DNA of 64,000 bases from Streptomyces hygroscopicus (GTDB lineage Bacteria; Actinomycetota; Actinomycetes; Streptomycetales; Streptomycetaceae). The translations under genes were made by a program, and so were the position numbers. Below are positions 41,127-49,465 of the stretch, in pieces. The notes under the pieces are model-generated. The model had not been told where the DNA came from. It did not search any database and saw nothing but the letters and a program-made list of their open reading frames with translations. Positions within the stretch are counted from its first letter, which is position 1. The number at the start of each line of letters is the position of its first letter. The stretch spans positions 62,001 through 126,000 of the forward strand of contig NZ_LBMW01000023.1 in NCBI RefSeq assembly GCF_026168105.1, read 5' to 3'.

Positions 41127-42373
41127 CGGGCACCACCCGGCCCGGCCCACAGGCCGCCCTCCGTCAGCCCCAGCAGTTCGATGGCGTTGCGGCGGACGAT
41201 CCGCTCCACCACGTCGGCCTCCAGATGCCCCATCTGCGCCTCGCCGACCTCCCGCGACCTCGGCCAGGTGGAGTCGGAGTGGGGGTAGTCGGTCTCGTAG
41301 AGCACGTTGTGGACCCCGATGGCGTCCAGGTTCCGCAGGCCGAAGGCGTCGTCGAAGAAGCAGCCGTAGACATGGCGGGCGAAGAGCTCGGACGGCGGGC
41401 GGTGGACCTTGTCGGCGACCTGGCCCCAGGCGCGGTTCTCCTTCCAGACGACGTCCGCGCGCTCGAGGATGTAGGGGATCCACCCGATCTGGCCCTCGGC
41501 GTACATCACCCTGAGGTTGGGGAAGCGCTCGAACTTGCCGCTCATCAGCCAGTCGACCATCGAGAAACAGCAGTTGGCGAAGGTGATGGTGGAGCCGACG
41601 GCCGGCGGGGCGTCCGCGGACGTGGAAGGCATCCTGCTGCTGGAGCCGATGTGCATCGCGATGACGGTGCCGGTCTCGTCGCAGGCGGCCAGGAAGGGGT
41701 CCCAGTCGTCGGTGTGGATCGACGGCAGCCCCAGGCGCGGCGGGATCTCGGAGAACGCCACGGCGCGGACACCGCGTTCCGCGTTGCGCCGCACCTCGGC
41801 GGCGGCGAGCCGGGCGTCCCACAGGGGAACGAGGGTGAGGGGTATGAGACGGCCCTGCGCCGGCGGCCCGCACCATTCCTCCACCATCCAGTCGTTGTAC
41901 GCCTGGACGCACAGCAGCCCGAGCTCGCGGTCCTTGGCCTCCGTGAAGGTCTGGCCGCAGAAGCGCGGGAAGGTGGGGAAACAGAGGGCGGACTGGACGT
42001 GGTTGACGTCCATGTCGGCGAGCCGCTGCGGGACGTCGTACGAGCCCGGGCGCATCTGCCCGTAGGTGATGATCTCCAGCTTGATCTCGTCCCTGCTGCA
42101 GCCGACGGCGGTGTCCAGGCGGGTCAGCGGCCGGTGCAGGTCCTCGTACACCCACCAGTCGCCGAGCGGGCCCTCGTCGCCGGGAGCGCCCATGACAGGG
42201 GCGAACCTGCCGCCGAGGAACGTCATTTCCTTCAGGGGCGCCCGGACGATGCGCGGACCGACGTCCCGGTACTTCCTCGGGAGCCGGTCCTGCCAGACGT
42301 CAGGGGGCTCCACCGTGTGGTCGTCGACCGAGATGATCCGCGGGAGGGCGCCGTTGGTCCGTGAGGTCTCCAT
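41123..42373 (-). CDS. Amidohydrolase family 2 (metal-dependent hydrolase/decarboxylase)
   Basis: 416 residues from ATG 42373; a GTG three codons earlier is equally possible, and neither has a good ribosome site. Amidohydrolase_2 features: IISVDDHTVEPPDVWQDRLP at the N-terminus (this group uses DxH instead of HxH), the metal-ligand His in VIAMHIGSSS, the FPNLRVMYAEGQIGWIPYILERAD region, and the catalytic Asp in VLYETDYPHSDSTWPRSREV. Members decarboxylate or hydrolyse aromatic or cyclic acids through a zinc or manganese ion, and many copies occur in mycobacterial steroid-type gene sets. First gene of its operon, with the regulon operator 21 bases before the start. Confidence 0.88.
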   Translation of the reverse strand: METSRTNGALPRIISVDDHTVEPPDVWQDRLPRKYRDVGPRIVRAPLKEMTFLGGRFAPVMGAPGDEGPLGDWWVYEDLHRPLTRLDTAVGCSRDEIKLEIITYGQMRPGSYDVPQRLADMDVNHVQSALCFPTFPRFCGQTFTEAKDRELGLLCVQAYNDWMVEEWCGPPAQGRLIPLTLVPLWDARLAAAEVRRNAERGVRAVAFSEIPPRLGLPSIHTDDWDPFLAACDETGTVIAMHIGSSSRMPSTSADAPPAVGSTITFANCCFSMVDWLMSGKFERFPNLRVMYAEGQIGWIPYILERADVVWKENRAWGQVADKVHRPPSELFARHVYGCFFDDAFGLRNLDAIGVHNVLYETDYPHSDSTWPRSREVGEAQMGHLEADVVERIVRRNAIELLGLTEGGLWAGPGGAR

Positions 42374-42394
42374 GCCGGTCACGGTAGCGCTGAT

Positions 42395-42409
42395 CTGACG
42401 GATCGTCAG
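42395..42409. promoter_or_regulatory. Regulon operator, copy 4: CTGAC-GGATC-GTCAG
   Basis: Perfect arms, 21 bases upstream of the amidohydrolase start and 171 bases from the divergent afsR start. The closeness to the start suggests a short or absent 5' leader. Confidence 0.85.
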
Positions 42410-42580
42410 CTAACCTGCGGCCCTACCGGCCCGGAGCGGTTGGGGAGAGCATGTGTGGGCCTTGTGATGCACCGTACGGCTGCCTGTGATCGGTGTCTCC
42501 CACGGCTGACGCATCCGCCATGAACAAGGCAAACTGGCCTCTTGGTTGTGGACGGTTCGGCAGGGGGCCAGGGGGCAGCG

Positions 42581-45523
42581 ATGGACGGTGTACCGCGAGT
42601 ACCGGAGCAGCGGGGTCCCGAGGAATCGGCGGCGCTGCGCTTCGGTGTGCTCGGCCCGGTGCGCGCCTGGCGCGGGGAGGAGCTGCTGGCCACGGGGTCG
42701 CCGCAGCAACGCGCCCTGCTGGCCGCTTTGCTGCTGCGGGAGGGCCGTACGGCGACGGCGTCCGAGCTGATCGACGCGCTGTGGGGCGACGAGCCGCCGC
42801 CGCGGGCGCTGGCGGCCGTGCGCACCTACGCCTCCCGGCTGCGGAAGGTCCTCTCCGCCGGGACGCTGGTCAGCGAGTCGGGCGGATACGCGGTGCGGCT
42901 GCGGAACGCCCGCACCCTGGACCTCGCCGCGGCGCAGGAGATGGCCGCGGAGGCGGAGAAGGCCCGGAACTCCGGAGATCTCTACCACGCCCGGCAGGTG
43001 CTGAACGAGACGCTGGCGCTGTGGGACGGCGAGACGCTGGCGAGCGTGCCCGGCCCGTACGCGGAGACGCAGCGCACCCGCCTGGAGGAGTGGCGCCAGC
43101 AACTCCTGGAGTCCCGACTCGACATGGACCTGGAGCAGGGCTGCCACGCGGAGGCGGTCTCGGAGCTGACCGCGCTGACGGCGGCGCACCCGCTGCGCGA
43201 GCGGCTGCGGGAGCTGCTGATGCTGGCGCTGTACCGGTCCGGCCGCCAGGCCGAGGCGCTGGCGGTGTTCGCGGACACGCGCCGTCTGCTCCTCGATGAG
43301 CTCGGGGTCGATCCCGGCCCGACCCTCCAGGAGCTCCAGCAGCGGATCCTGCGGGCGGACCCGGCGCTCGCGGAACCGTCGGCTCCGGCGCCGGAGCCGA
43401 CGTCCGTGCCGGTCCGTCCCGCCCAACTTCCCGCCACCGTGCCCGACTTCACGGGCCGGACGGCCTTCGTCGCCGAACTGAGCGAGGTGCTGGCATCGGC
43501 CGAGGGCCGGGTGATGGCGGTCTCGGCCCTCGCGGGCATCGGGGGCGTCGGCAAGACGACCCTCGCCGTACACGTGGCCCATCAGGCCCGCAGTGCGTTC
43601 CCCGACGGCCAGCTGTATGTGGACCTCCAGGGCGCGGGCCAGCGGGCGGCGGAGCCGGAGACGGTCCTCGGGTCGTTCCTGCGGGCCCTGGGCACGGCCG
43701 ACTCGGCGATCCCGGACACGCTGGAGGAGCGGGCGGCGCTGTATCGCTCGGTCCTGGACGGCCGGCGCGTCCTGGTCCTGCTGGACAACGCGAAGGACGC
43801 GGCCCAGGTGCGCCCGCTGCTACCGGGCACGGAGGGCTGCGCGGCCCTCGTCACCTCCCGGGTGCGCATGGTGGACCTGGCGGGCGCCCATCTGGTGGAC
43901 CTGGACGTGATGTCCCCGGAGGAGGCCTTGCAGCTCTTCACGAAGATCGTGGGCGAGGAGCGGGTCGCCTCGGAGCGCGAGGCCGCCCTGGACGTCGTGG
44001 CGGCGTGCGGCTTCCTGCCGCTGGCGATCCGCATCGCCGCGTCCCGGCTGGCGGCCCGCCGCACCTGGACGGTCTCCGTCCTGGCGGCGAAGCTGGCCGA
44101 CGAGCGCCGCCGGCTGGACGAACTGCAGGCCGGGGACCTGGCGGTGAAGGCCACCTTCGAGCTGGGCTACGGCCAGCTGGAGCCTGCCCAGGCTCGCGCG
44201 TTCCGCCTCCTCGGTCTGGCCGACGGCCCGGACATCTCCCTGGCCGCGGCGGCGGCGGTCCTCGACCTCCCCCTGGAGGACACGGAGGACCTGCTGGAGT
44301 CCCTGGTCGACACGTCCCTGCTGGAGTCGGCGGCACCGGGCCGTTACCGCTACCACGACCTGGTCCGGCTCTACGCGCGCGCCTGCGCGGAGCGGGACGA
44401 GCTCCCGCCGAGCGAGCGGGACGCGGCGATGTCGCGGCTGCTGGACTTCTACCTGGCCACGGCGGCGGAGGGCTATGCGATCGAGCGGCCCGGGGACCGG
44501 CTCGTGGACCACCTGGAGCCGACGAACACACCGGGTCTGAAGTTCGCGAACCGTCAGGCCGCCCGGGACTGGCTGTACTCGGAGGCCGTACGGCTGCTCG
44601 CCTGCGTTCGGCAGTCGGCCGAGGCGAAAACGCTGCGGCGGGCCATCGACCTGCTGTGGGCATCCGTCGACCTGGCCGAGTCCGGCGCCAACGCCAAGGA
44701 GTACGAGGCGGCGGCCATGACCCTGCGGGACGCCGCACGGGCGACCGGTGACCTGCGCTCCGAGGGACGGGCCTCCGTCGTGCTGAGCAACGCGCGACTG
44801 TTTTCTGGAGACTTCGACCGGGCGTACAGCGAGGCGAGGGAGGCACTGCAGCTGGCCGAGGCCGCCGACGATCCGCTGCCTTCCTGCTGGGCGGCGAACA
44901 TCCTGGGAAGCATCGCGTTCTACCAGAACCGTTACACGGACGCCGAGGGGTATTTCAGCCAGGCCATCGAGCGGTTCCGCGGCTGCGGTGACCTCGCCGG
45001 GTCCGCGAGCCCGCTGTGCAACCTCTCACGCATCCATCTCGCCACCGGGCGTGCGGACAGTGCCGTCGTGCTCGCCCGCCAAGGCACGGACATCTACCAG
45101 ACGTTGGGACACACCCTCCGGGGAGCCAACGGGCGCTACGCCCTGGGTATGGCGCTCGGCAAGACGGGGCAGAGCACGGCCGCCACCTCGCAGCTGGAAG
45201 AGGCGCTGCGGGTCTTCCGCGACAGCCGACAGCGGCTGTGGGAGGGAATGACCCTCTGCCGCCTCGCGGAGGTCGACCTGGACGCTCTCAAGCCGGCGCG
45301 GGCCGCGGGCCACGCCGAGATGGCGCTCACGGTGCTGCGCGGCATCGGAGGCGAGTGGCGTCGTGGTCATGTCCTCACCGTGCTGGGCAAGGCGTTGAAC
45401 GGCATAGGCCACTCCGGGCGAGCGCAGGTCTGCTGGCGCGAGGCACTCGAGATCTACGAGCAGCTGGACTCGCCGGAGGCCCTGGAGGTGCGCAAACTCC
45501 TCAGGCCGATCGTGGCCGCCTGA
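42581..45523 (+). CDS. afsR: AfsR: SARP-family global activator of secondary metabolism
   Basis: 980 residues from ATG 42581 (CAGGGGGC upstream); a frame to 42542 would give 993. Domains in order: OmpR-type winged helix of the SARP class (about 20-110, LRFGVLGPVRAWRGEELL, PQQRALLAALLLREG, LWGDEPP), bacterial transcriptional-activation domain (about 115-265, ending LLDELGVDPGPTLQELQQRIL), NB-ARC ATPase with Walker A GIGGVGKTTLAVHVA near 315 and the LVLLDNAKDAAQV Walker B, then C-terminal TPR-like helices. The opening MDGVPRVPEQRGPEE and the whole layout match my memory of S. coelicolor AfsR. AfsR is phosphorylated on Ser/Thr by AfsK and recruits polymerase to the afsS promoter. Both partners are in this window. 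A regulon operator of the catabolic set lies in the divergent promoter region. Confidence 0.95.
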   Translation: MDGVPRVPEQRGPEESAALRFGVLGPVRAWRGEELLATGSPQQRALLAALLLREGRTATASELIDALWGDEPPPRALAAVRTYASRLRKVLSAGTLVSESGGYAVRLRNARTLDLAAAQEMAAEAEKARNSGDLYHARQVLNETLALWDGETLASVPGPYAETQRTRLEEWRQQLLESRLDMDLEQGCHAEAVSELTALTAAHPLRERLRELLMLALYRSGRQAEALAVFADTRRLLLDELGVDPGPTLQELQQRILRADPALAEPSAPAPEPTSVPVRPAQLPATVPDFTGRTAFVAELSEVLASAEGRVMAVSALAGIGGVGKTTLAVHVAHQARSAFPDGQLYVDLQGAGQRAAEPETVLGSFLRALGTADSAIPDTLEERAALYRSVLDGRRVLVLLDNAKDAAQVRPLLPGTEGCAALVTSRVRMVDLAGAHLVDLDVMSPEEALQLFTKIVGEERVASEREAALDVVAACGFLPLAIRIAASRLAARRTWTVSVLAAKLADERRRLDELQAGDLAVKATFELGYGQLEPAQARAFRLLGLADGPDISLAAAAAVLDLPLEDTEDLLESLVDTSLLESAAPGRYRYHDLVRLYARACAERDELPPSERDAAMSRLLDFYLATAAEGYAIERPGDRLVDHLEPTNTPGLKFANRQAARDWLYSEAVRLLACVRQSAEAKTLRRAIDLLWASVDLAESGANAKEYEAAAMTLRDAARATGDLRSEGRASVVLSNARLFSGDFDRAYSEAREALQLAEAADDPLPSCWAANILGSIAFYQNRYTDAEGYFSQAIERFRGCGDLAGSASPLCNLSRIHLATGRADSAVVLARQGTDIYQTLGHTLRGANGRYALGMALGKTGQSTAATSQLEEALRVFRDSRQRLWEGMTLCRLAEVDLDALKPARAAGHAEMALTVLRGIGGEWRRGHVLTVLGKALNGIGHSGRAQVCWREALEIYEQLDSPEALEVRKLLRPIVAA

Positions 45524-45536
45524 AGGCAGGCCGCGG

Positions 45537-45558
45537 CGTTCATCGTTCGTTTATCGCG
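45537..45558 (+). promoter_or_regulatory. 11-bp direct repeats upstream of the afsS-like gene, candidate AfsR/PhoP binding site
   Basis: CGTTCATCGTT (45537-45547) is followed directly by CGTTTATCGCG (45548-45558), a tandem of 11-base units with the GTTCATC core known from PHO boxes and from the AfsR site in front of S. coelicolor afsS. The two proteins are reported to compete there. It lies 14 bases after the afsR stop and about 180 bases before the afsS-like start. Confidence 0.65.
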
Positions 45559-45738
45559 GCACGGCAGTCTCTCTCTTGTCGATCCGTCGCGTCGGGGGGC
45601 AGACGGACCGCCGGTGAAGGTCGCCTGCGCTGAACGGTTTAAGGTGGGCGACCCAAGTGGCCCACCCGGACACCACGGGGGAGTGACCGGGTGGGCCCTC
45701 GACAGTTCCGCACGGTTCCACCTAGGGGAGGAAGCGCC

Positions 45739-45903
45739 ATGAGCAGCACCGAGAACGACCCGATCGTCAAGCCGGACAACACCCACGTCACCGACGCTCC
45801 GGCGGGCGACGACGTCAAGCCGCTGAACACGCACGTCACCGACGTGAACGGCGGCACCGAGACCACTCCGGACAACACCCATGTGACGTCCGAGCCCAAC
45901 TAG
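45739..45903 (+). CDS. afsS: AfsS-like small repeat protein
   Basis: 54 residues from ATG 45739 with GGGGAGGAAG upstream. The protein consists of three near-identical nonapeptides spaced exactly 16 residues apart: KPDNTHVTD (11-19), KPLNTHVTD (27-35) and TPDNTHVTS (43-51), joined by acidic Gly/Ala linkers. S. coelicolor AfsS is a 63-residue protein with three T-x-D-N-H-x-P-type repeats, transcribed from an AfsR-activated promoter just downstream of afsR; position, size and repeat plan agree here, although the repeat sequence differs. AfsS raises antibiotic production by an unresolved, sigma-factor-like or stress-related route. A strong hairpin follows. Assignment by context rather than by close sequence identity. 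Confidence 0.75.
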   Translation: MSSTENDPIVKPDNTHVTDAPAGDDVKPLNTHVTDVNGGTETTPDNTHVTSEPN

Positions 45904-45924
45904 ACCTTCCTCCCGAACGGGGAT

Positions 45925-45960
45925 CGGCCGCGACGGCGCGGAGGGGAGCCGTCGCGGCCG
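45925..45960 (+). terminator. Hairpin terminator after the afsS-like gene
   Basis: CGGCCGCGACGGC (45925-45937) and GCCGTCGCGGCCG (45948-45960) form a perfect 13-bp stem with a 10-base loop, 21 bases after the stop codon. Confidence 0.85.
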
Positions 45961-46153
45961 AGGTGCGTCCGGGGGTGCCCCTTCACTCCGGCAACGGCAG
46001 AAGGGCGAGGCCATCGGGAGTCGCTCACCCGTGAGCAACCGGCGCCGGGAGTACGACCCGGACGAAACCCATGTTGTCGGCCGGCCTGACCGTGCCCGGG
46101 CACGAGTACGTGTACGTCCTCCAGGTCACCGCCTGGCCTCGGGGACCTGGCCG

Positions 46154-47758
46154 CTAGCGCGAGCACCCCCGCAGTTCCCCCTTCACCACCTTGCCGCTCG
46201 CGTTCCGCGGCAGCTCGGCCACGAACTCCACCACTCGCGGCACCTTGTAGTTCGCCATCTCCCGGCGGGACCAGGCGATCAGATCGTCGGAGGTCAGGAC
46301 CGCACCCGGGCGGCGCACCACATACGCCTTCCCCACCTCGCCCAGACGGGCGTCGGGTACGCCGATCACCGCGACCTCCGCCACCTCCGGGTGCAGGCCG
46401 AGGAGTTGCTCTATCTCCGCCGGGTACGCGTTGAAGCCGCCCACGATGAACATGTCCTTGATCCGGTCCGTGATGCGGAGGTTGCCCGCCGCGTCCAGTA
46501 CGCCCACGTCACCGGTGCGCAGCCAGCCGTCCGGAGTCAGGACCTCCGCCGTGGCCGTCTCGTCCTCGAAGTAGCCCCGCATGACGTTGAAGCCGCGCAC
46601 CAGCACCTCTCCCGGGACACCCGGACCCAGTGGTTCGCCCTGCGCGCCGGCCACCCGTACCTCCGTCCCCGGGATCGCCCGGCCCGACGTGGTGGCGATC
46701 ACCGAGGGCTCGTCCCCCCTGCGGCACATCGTGACGAAACCGCTCGCCTCGGACAGGCCGTACGCCGTCAGGACGGTCTCCACGCCGAGTTCGCCGCGCA
46801 GACGCTCCACCAGCCGGAGCGGGATAACCGCCGCGCCCGTCACCACCAGGCGCAGCGCGGAGAGATCGTGGGCGTCCCGGGACGGGTGGTCGAGCAGGGA
46901 CTGGTGCAGCGTCGGCGGGCCCGGGAGGACCGAGACCCGCTCCGCCGCGATGTTGGCGAGCGCCGTCTCCACGCCGAACACCGGCTGCGGGATCATCGTC
47001 GCGCCCCGCATCAGACAGGCCAGGACTCCCGCCTTGTAGCCGAACGTGTGGAAGAAGGGGTTGACGATGAGGTAGCGGTCGCCGCGCCTCAGACCCGCCA
47101 GGTCCGTCCAGATCCCGTATGCCCTCAGTGTCTGGCCGTGCGTGATCACCGCACCCTTGGGGCGGCCCGTCGTGCCCGAGGTGAAGATGATGTCGCAGGG
47201 GTGCGCACCGGTCAGGGTCGCCGCGCGCGCCCGCACTTCCGGCTCCCCGACGCCCTCCCCGCTCGCCAGGAAGTCCTTCCAGGTCCGGAAGTCGGCCGGG
47301 GCGTCGTCCGCGAGGACCACCACCTGCTCCAGGTGCGAAAGGCCCGGCAGGGGCCCGTCCCCGGCCCCCTGCCCCGCCGCCCGGCGCAGCGACGCCACGT
47401 ACGAGGTCCCCAGGAAGGTGCCCGTCACGAACAGCAGCTTCGCCCGGCTCCGTTCCAGGACGTACGCGGCCTCCGTGCCCTTGAAGCGTGTGTTGAGCGG
47501 GACCAGGACCGCGCCCGCCGACACCGCGCCCAGCGCCGAGACGATCCAGTCCAGGGTGTTCGGCGCCCAGATCGCCACCCGGTCGCCGACGCCCAGGCCG
47601 TTCGCGAGGCAGGCCGCCGCCGCGCGTTCCACACGGGCGCCCAGTTCGGCGTACGAGACCCGGGTGCGGCCCTCGACGACCGCTTCGACGTCGCCGTAGC
47701 GACGGGCCGCGCTCCGCACCAGCCCCGGAATGCTGCCCCACTCCACGTCACCGCGCAC
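46154..47758 (-). CDS. AMP-forming acyl-CoA synthetase/ligase (FadD-like)
   Basis: 534 residues from GTG 47758 (GGGGAGG six bases upstream); a much longer open frame to 49249 is antisense to the thiolase gene. Adenylate-forming enzyme motifs: P-loop-like TSGTTGRPKGAVITHG, YGLSEASGFVTMC, the DGWLRTGDVGVLD hinge, IVGGFNAYPAEIEQLLGLHPEVAEVAVIGVPD, and the catalytic lysine in LPRNASGKVVKGELR at the C-terminus. It activates a carboxylic acid to its CoA thioester through an acyl-AMP, the entry step of a beta-oxidation-like pathway. It diverges from the thiolase/DUF35/hydratase operon, with two regulon operators between. Confidence 0.93.
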   Translation of the reverse strand: MRGDVEWGSIPGLVRSAARRYGDVEAVVEGRTRVSYAELGARVERAAAACLANGLGVGDRVAIWAPNTLDWIVSALGAVSAGAVLVPLNTRFKGTEAAYVLERSRAKLLFVTGTFLGTSYVASLRRAAGQGAGDGPLPGLSHLEQVVVLADDAPADFRTWKDFLASGEGVGEPEVRARAATLTGAHPCDIIFTSGTTGRPKGAVITHGQTLRAYGIWTDLAGLRRGDRYLIVNPFFHTFGYKAGVLACLMRGATMIPQPVFGVETALANIAAERVSVLPGPPTLHQSLLDHPSRDAHDLSALRLVVTGAAVIPLRLVERLRGELGVETVLTAYGLSEASGFVTMCRRGDEPSVIATTSGRAIPGTEVRVAGAQGEPLGPGVPGEVLVRGFNVMRGYFEDETATAEVLTPDGWLRTGDVGVLDAAGNLRITDRIKDMFIVGGFNAYPAEIEQLLGLHPEVAEVAVIGVPDARLGEVGKAYVVRRPGAVLTSDDLIAWSRREMANYKVPRVVEFVAELPRNASGKVVKGELRGCSR

Positions 47759-47794
47759 AGAGACCTCCCCGAACCTACCCCCGCCACCACGTAG

Positions 47795-47809
47795 CTGACT
47801 GTCCGTCAG
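47795..47809. promoter_or_regulatory. Regulon operator, copy 5: CTGAC-TGTCC-GTCAG
   Basis: Perfect arms, 36 bases upstream of the acyl-CoA ligase start. Paired with copy 6 at 27-base centre-to-centre distance. Confidence 0.85.
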
Positions 47810-47821
47810 ATTAGCTGTAGC

Positions 47822-47836
47822 CTGACGACCTGTCAG
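47822..47836. promoter_or_regulatory. Regulon operator, copy 6: CTGAC-GACCT-GTCAG
   Basis: Perfect arms, 30 bases upstream of the thiolase-like start. Copies 5 and 6 probably serve the two divergent promoters separately. Confidence 0.85.
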
Positions 47837-47866
47837 CCGCCGGACGTCCACGCGGAGGGGTGCACC

Positions 47867-49033
47867 ATGGCAACGGCAGGGGCAACGGCGGGGCTCAAGG
47901 ACGCCACCGCCATCGTCGGCATCGGACAGACCGCCTTCGCCAGACACCTCCCCGAGCCGGAGAAGACACTGGCCTGCCGGGCCGTTCTCGCCGCCCTCGA
48001 CGACGCCGGGATCGCGCCGGGCGAGGTCGACGCGCTCGCCTCGTACACCATGGAGGAGACCGACGAGGTCGAGGTCGCCAAGGCCCTGGGCCTCGGTGAC
48101 CTCACCTTCTTCAGCAAGGTCGGCTACGGGGGCGGAGGCTCGTGCGCCACCGTCGCGCACCTCGCGGCCGCCATCGCCACCGGACAGGCGACCGTCGGCG
48201 TCGCCTGGCGGTCGCGCAAACGCGGCAGCGGGCCCCGGCCCTGGCGGAACACGGCCGCCCAACTGCCCACTCCCGCCCAGTGGACCCGCCCCTTCGGGCT
48301 GCTCAGGCCGGTCGACGAGATCGGCATGCTGGCCCGCCGCTACATGCACGAGTACGGGGCGTCCAGGGACCATCTGTTCAATGTCGCCCTGGCCTGCCGG
48401 AACCGGGCCAACCAGAACCCCGCCGCGATCATGTACGAGCGGCCCCTGACCCGGGACATGTATATGACCTCCCGCTGGATCAGCGAGCCCCTCTGCCTCT
48501 TCGACAACTGCCTCGAGACGGACGGGGCGCTCGCCTGCGTGGTCGTCTCCGCCGAACGCGCCCGCGACTGCCGGCACCGGCCCGTGTACGTCCACTCCGC
48601 CGCCCAGGGGCTCCCCTCCCAGCACCACGGCATGGTCAACTACTGGAACGACGACCCGCTCACCGGCCCGGCCTGGACGGCTGCCCGGCACCTGTGGAAG
48701 CACGCCGATCTCACACCGGACGACATCGACGTCGCCCAGATCTACGACGCGTTCACCGCCCTCATACCACTGTCCCTGGAGGGATACGGCTTCTGCGGCA
48801 GGGGCGAGGGCGGGCCGTTCACCGAGGGCGGCGCGCTGGAGATCGGTGGCCGGCTGCCCATCAACACCGGGGGCGGCGGTCTGTCCGAGGCGTACGTCCA
48901 CGGCTTCAACCTCGTCAACGAGGGCGTGAAGCAGCTGCGAGGGACCAGTACCGCCCAAGTCCCGGGCGCCGCCGCCTGTCTGGTCACCGCCGGCGAAGGA
49001 GTCCCCACCTCCGCACTCCTGCTGAGGAGCTGA
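47867..49033 (+). CDS. Thiolase-like protein (lipid-transfer/Ltp2 type)
   Basis: 388 residues, thiolase fold with two halves. N-terminal half: AIVGIGQTAFARH, ALDDAGIAPGEVDALASY, and KVGYGGGGSCATVAHLAAAIATG where thiolases carry the nucleophilic Cys; a Cys is present here but the surrounding sequence is unlike degradative thiolases. C-terminal half: DIDVAQIYDAFTALIPLSLEGYGFCGRGEGG and LPINTGGGGLSEAYVHGFNLVNEGVKQLRG. The YDAFT and NTxGGGLS elements mark the SCP-x/Ltp group, some of which (for example steroid side-chain Ltp2) are retro-aldolases rather than thiolases and need a DUF35 partner. The DUF35 gene follows after three bases. First gene of a three-gene operon under operator copy 6. Confidence 0.9.
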   Translation: MATAGATAGLKDATAIVGIGQTAFARHLPEPEKTLACRAVLAALDDAGIAPGEVDALASYTMEETDEVEVAKALGLGDLTFFSKVGYGGGGSCATVAHLAAAIATGQATVGVAWRSRKRGSGPRPWRNTAAQLPTPAQWTRPFGLLRPVDEIGMLARRYMHEYGASRDHLFNVALACRNRANQNPAAIMYERPLTRDMYMTSRWISEPLCLFDNCLETDGALACVVVSAERARDCRHRPVYVHSAAQGLPSQHHGMVNYWNDDPLTGPAWTAARHLWKHADLTPDDIDVAQIYDAFTALIPLSLEGYGFCGRGEGGPFTEGGALEIGGRLPINTGGGGLSEAYVHGFNLVNEGVKQLRGTSTAQVPGAAACLVTAGEGVPTSALLLRS

Positions 49034-49036
49034 GCC

Positions 49037-49465
49037 ATGTCCGACACCCTCCTGACCCCCGTCCACGACGAGGACGGCGCCCCCTTCTGGGCCTACGCGG
49101 CCCGGGGCGAGCTGCGCGTCCAGGTCTGCGCCGACTGCGGCGAACCGCGCTTCCCCCCGCGCCCCTGCTGCCCGCGCTGCCGGTCGTTTGCGAACGCGTG
49201 GCGGCGGATGAGCGGCAAGGGGCGGATCTGGTCGTATGTCGTCCCGCATCCCCCGCTGCTGCCCGCGTACGCGGCGCAGGCGCCGTACAACGTGATCGTG
49301 GTGGTGCTGGCGGAGGCGCCGCGCATCCGGATGGTCGGGAACCTCGTCACCGGCCCGGACGCACCCCTGGACTCGGTGCCCCCCGACCGGATCCGCATCG
49401 GTACGAAGGTGCAGGTCGTCTTCGGCGGGGACGGAATGCCCCGGTGGGTTGCGGAGCGGTCGTGA
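49037..49465 (+). CDS. DUF35 zinc-ribbon/OB-fold protein, partner of the thiolase-like protein
   Basis: 142 residues. A rubredoxin-like zinc ribbon has Cys31, Cys34, Cys45 and Cys48 in VCADCGEPRFPPRPCCPRCRS, followed by an OB-fold (GKGRIWSYVVPHPPLLPAYAAQAPYNVIVVVLAEAPRIRMVGNLV) and GTKVQVVFGGDGMPRWV. DUF35 proteins bind acyl-CoA and form obligate complexes with thiolase-like partners; in the cholesterol side-chain pathway the equivalent pair cleaves a beta-hydroxyacyl-CoA. It is three bases from the thiolase gene and overlaps the hydratase start by GTGA, so the three products are made together. Confidence 0.93.
   Translation: MSDTLLTPVHDEDGAPFWAYAARGELRVQVCADCGEPRFPPRPCCPRCRSFANAWRRMSGKGRIWSYVVPHPPLLPAYAAQAPYNVIVVVLAEAPRIRMVGNLVTGPDAPLDSVPPDRIRIGTKVQVVFGGDGMPRWVAERS

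Noticed and set aside
46071..46157. 28-codon frame (MLSAGLTVPGHEYVYVLQVT...) downstream of the afsS-like terminator
   Set aside because: No ribosome site and no conserved pattern; it may be a relic but cannot be supported as a gene.
47800..49249. Upstream continuation of the acyl-CoA ligase frame on the minus strand
   Set aside because: It is antisense to the thiolase-like and DUF35 genes and crosses two operators; GTG 47758 has a good ribosome site.
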